A DNA stretch of 14,372 nucleotides from Methanobacterium sp. (GTDB taxonomy: Archaea > Methanobacteriota > Methanobacteria > Methanobacteriales > Methanobacteriaceae). The translations under genes and the position numbers were made by a program. The notes beneath the pieces are model-generated. The model was not told the origin of the DNA, did not search any database, and worked only from the letters and a program-made list of their open reading frames with translations. Location: contig JACWMK010000055.1 of assembly GCA_015661405.1 (NCBI GenBank), positions 1 to 14,372 on the forward strand, written 5' to 3'. This document shows positions 13,642 through 14,372 of this stretch, piece after piece. Each line of letters opens with the position of its first letter. Positions within the stretch are counted from its first letter, which is position 1.

Positions 13642-14103
13642 ATGACAAGCGATGTTGATAAAGTATTAATCTTTTTCGTGAAGACTGGTGAGATTAAACT
13701 GGTTGATCGTGTTAAGAAGACGGATGAGGAATGGAGGAAGGAGCTTGATCCTGAAACTTATCAAGTAGCTAGGAAGCAGGGCACTGAACAGGCATTTAAG
13801 GGTAAGTATCATGATTGTCATGAGGACGGTATTTACCAGTGCGCGTGTTGTGATACTGATTTATTTGATTCAGAGACTAAGTTTGAGTCGGGTACGGGTT
13901 GGCCTAGTTTTTGGACACCGATTGCTGAGGAGAATGTTAAAACTAATGTTGATAAAAGTTTTTTCATGGTTAGAAATGAGGTTTTATGTGCTCGGTGTGA
14001 TGCGCATTTGGGTCATGTTTTTGATGATGGTCCACCACCTACGGGTAAACGTTATTGCATGAATTCCGCAGCTCTTAAGTTAGTTAAAAGAAGTGAACTT
14101 TAA
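13642..14103 (+). CDS. msrB: Peptide methionine-R-sulfoxide reductase
   Basis: A 153-residue MsrB that repairs R-methionine sulfoxide in proteins using a thiol reductant. The zinc CxxC pairs are C67/C70 (CACC) and C116/C119 (CARC); GTGWPSFW at 84-91 and HLGHVFDDGP (122-131) are family signatures; the catalytic thiol is C139 in RYCMNSAAL. The N-terminal 23 residues before VDRVKKTDEEW are an extension. The in-frame GTG at 13678 is a possible later start, made more plausible because a TATA-like sequence lies only about 10 bases before the ATG. The resolving cysteine may be C69. Its GGT-rich codon style is that of the housekeeping genes, so it probably is not part of the transferred arsenic segment. 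Confidence 0.95.
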   Translation: MTSDVDKVLIFFVKTGEIKLVDRVKKTDEEWRKELDPETYQVARKQGTEQAFKGKYHDCHEDGIYQCACCDTDLFDSETKFESGTGWPSFWTPIAEENVKTNVDKSFFMVRNEVLCARCDAHLGHVFDDGPPPTGKRYCMNSAALKLVKRSEL

Positions 14104-14181
14104 AAATTTAATTTCTCTTTTTATTACTTTTCATTTGCTCTCATTAACTTTTTATTTAATTAAAATATATATTAGATCAGT

Positions 14182-14372
14182 ATGATAAAAGGCAAAGCCG
14201 CCTACCTTAAGCGTTTAACTAGTAAAATTAAAATGCCATCGGTGGATATTGGCAGAGAATTGGAAGGAAGTACTCCTCCTTCAGTATTTATTGGTAGTTG
14301 GAATTATCCTAAAGTGTATGCTGGACCGATGATTACTCCCATGCAGGGTGATACTAGTATTATGGATACTCC
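14182..14372 (+). CDS. Archaeal Nre-family DNA repair protein (partial, N-terminal)
   Basis: The first 63 residues of an open frame that runs off the window. STPPSVFIGSWNYPKVYAGP followed by MITPMQGDTSIMDTP is the conserved start of the archaeal Nre (DUF650/DUF651) family, implicated in recovery from DNA damage with PCNA in haloarchaea. Many Nre proteins begin with a short Cys zinc-binding module; this N-terminus (MIKGKAAYLKRLTSKIKMPS) has no cysteine. An in-frame TAG at 14173-14175 prevents an earlier start, so the lack is real unless the sequence has an error. The gap of 78 bases after msrB carries no obvious ribosome binding site. Confidence 0.85.
   Translation, partial: MIKGKAAYLKRLTSKIKMPSVDIGRELEGSTPPSVFIGSWNYPKVYAGPMITPMQGDTSIMDT

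Noticed and set aside
13811..14062. Plus-strand 83-codon frame inside msrB
   Set aside because: Out-of-frame shadow of the MsrB catalytic domain.

Overview
The window is AT-rich and reads as a chromosomal stretch of a euryarchaeal methanogen, most likely Methanobacteriaceae (inference from gene families, no database search). Pointers are a split archaeal GMP synthetase subunit (GuaAb), a DUF166 protein, a Cys-rich DUF2769-type protein, the start of an archaeal Nre repair protein, GGTG-type ribosome binding sites and T-tract terminators.

Layout. (1) 1-2732 is an envelope or glycan region: the 3' end of a polytopic glycosyltransferase-like protein (+), then on the minus strand a GtrA-family membrane protein followed by an FAD-dependent oxidoreductase. 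(2) 2733-3378 is a long AT-rich gap. (3) 3394-6518 holds guaAb, three small unrecognised genes (the last a zinc ribbon), a frame-disrupted small coding remnant at 5136-5245, and an MBL-fold hydrolase. (4) 6520-8819 is a minus-strand redox block: arsC (thioredoxin-type arsenate reductase), an FMN-dependent alpha-hydroxy-acid dehydrogenase, a short intact rubredoxin, and the decayed remains of an SRPBCC-family gene. (5) 8820-13321 is an arsenic island: a 590-base control region, a DGC-type putative zinc-binding protein (+), a DUF166 protein (-), arsR (+), then arsM, acr3 and a Cys-rich protein as a tight plus-strand operon. (6) 13642-14372 holds msrB and the start of nre.

How it works together (inference): ArsC reduces arsenate to arsenite, ArsM methylates it and Acr3 exports it, while ArsR senses it through an ELCVCE metal site. 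The promoters of the DGC gene, arsR and arsM share a TGGATGTA element beside their TATA boxes, so these units are probably one regulon. That draws the DGC protein, and by operon position the Cys-rich protein after acr3, into the arsenic response; neither has an established role there. The arsM codon style (GGA glycine, A-rich) differs clearly from housekeeping neighbours such as guaAb (GGT glycine), consistent with transfer. Rubredoxin, MsrB and the FMN enzyme add a redox theme around the island, but their link to arsenic is only positional.
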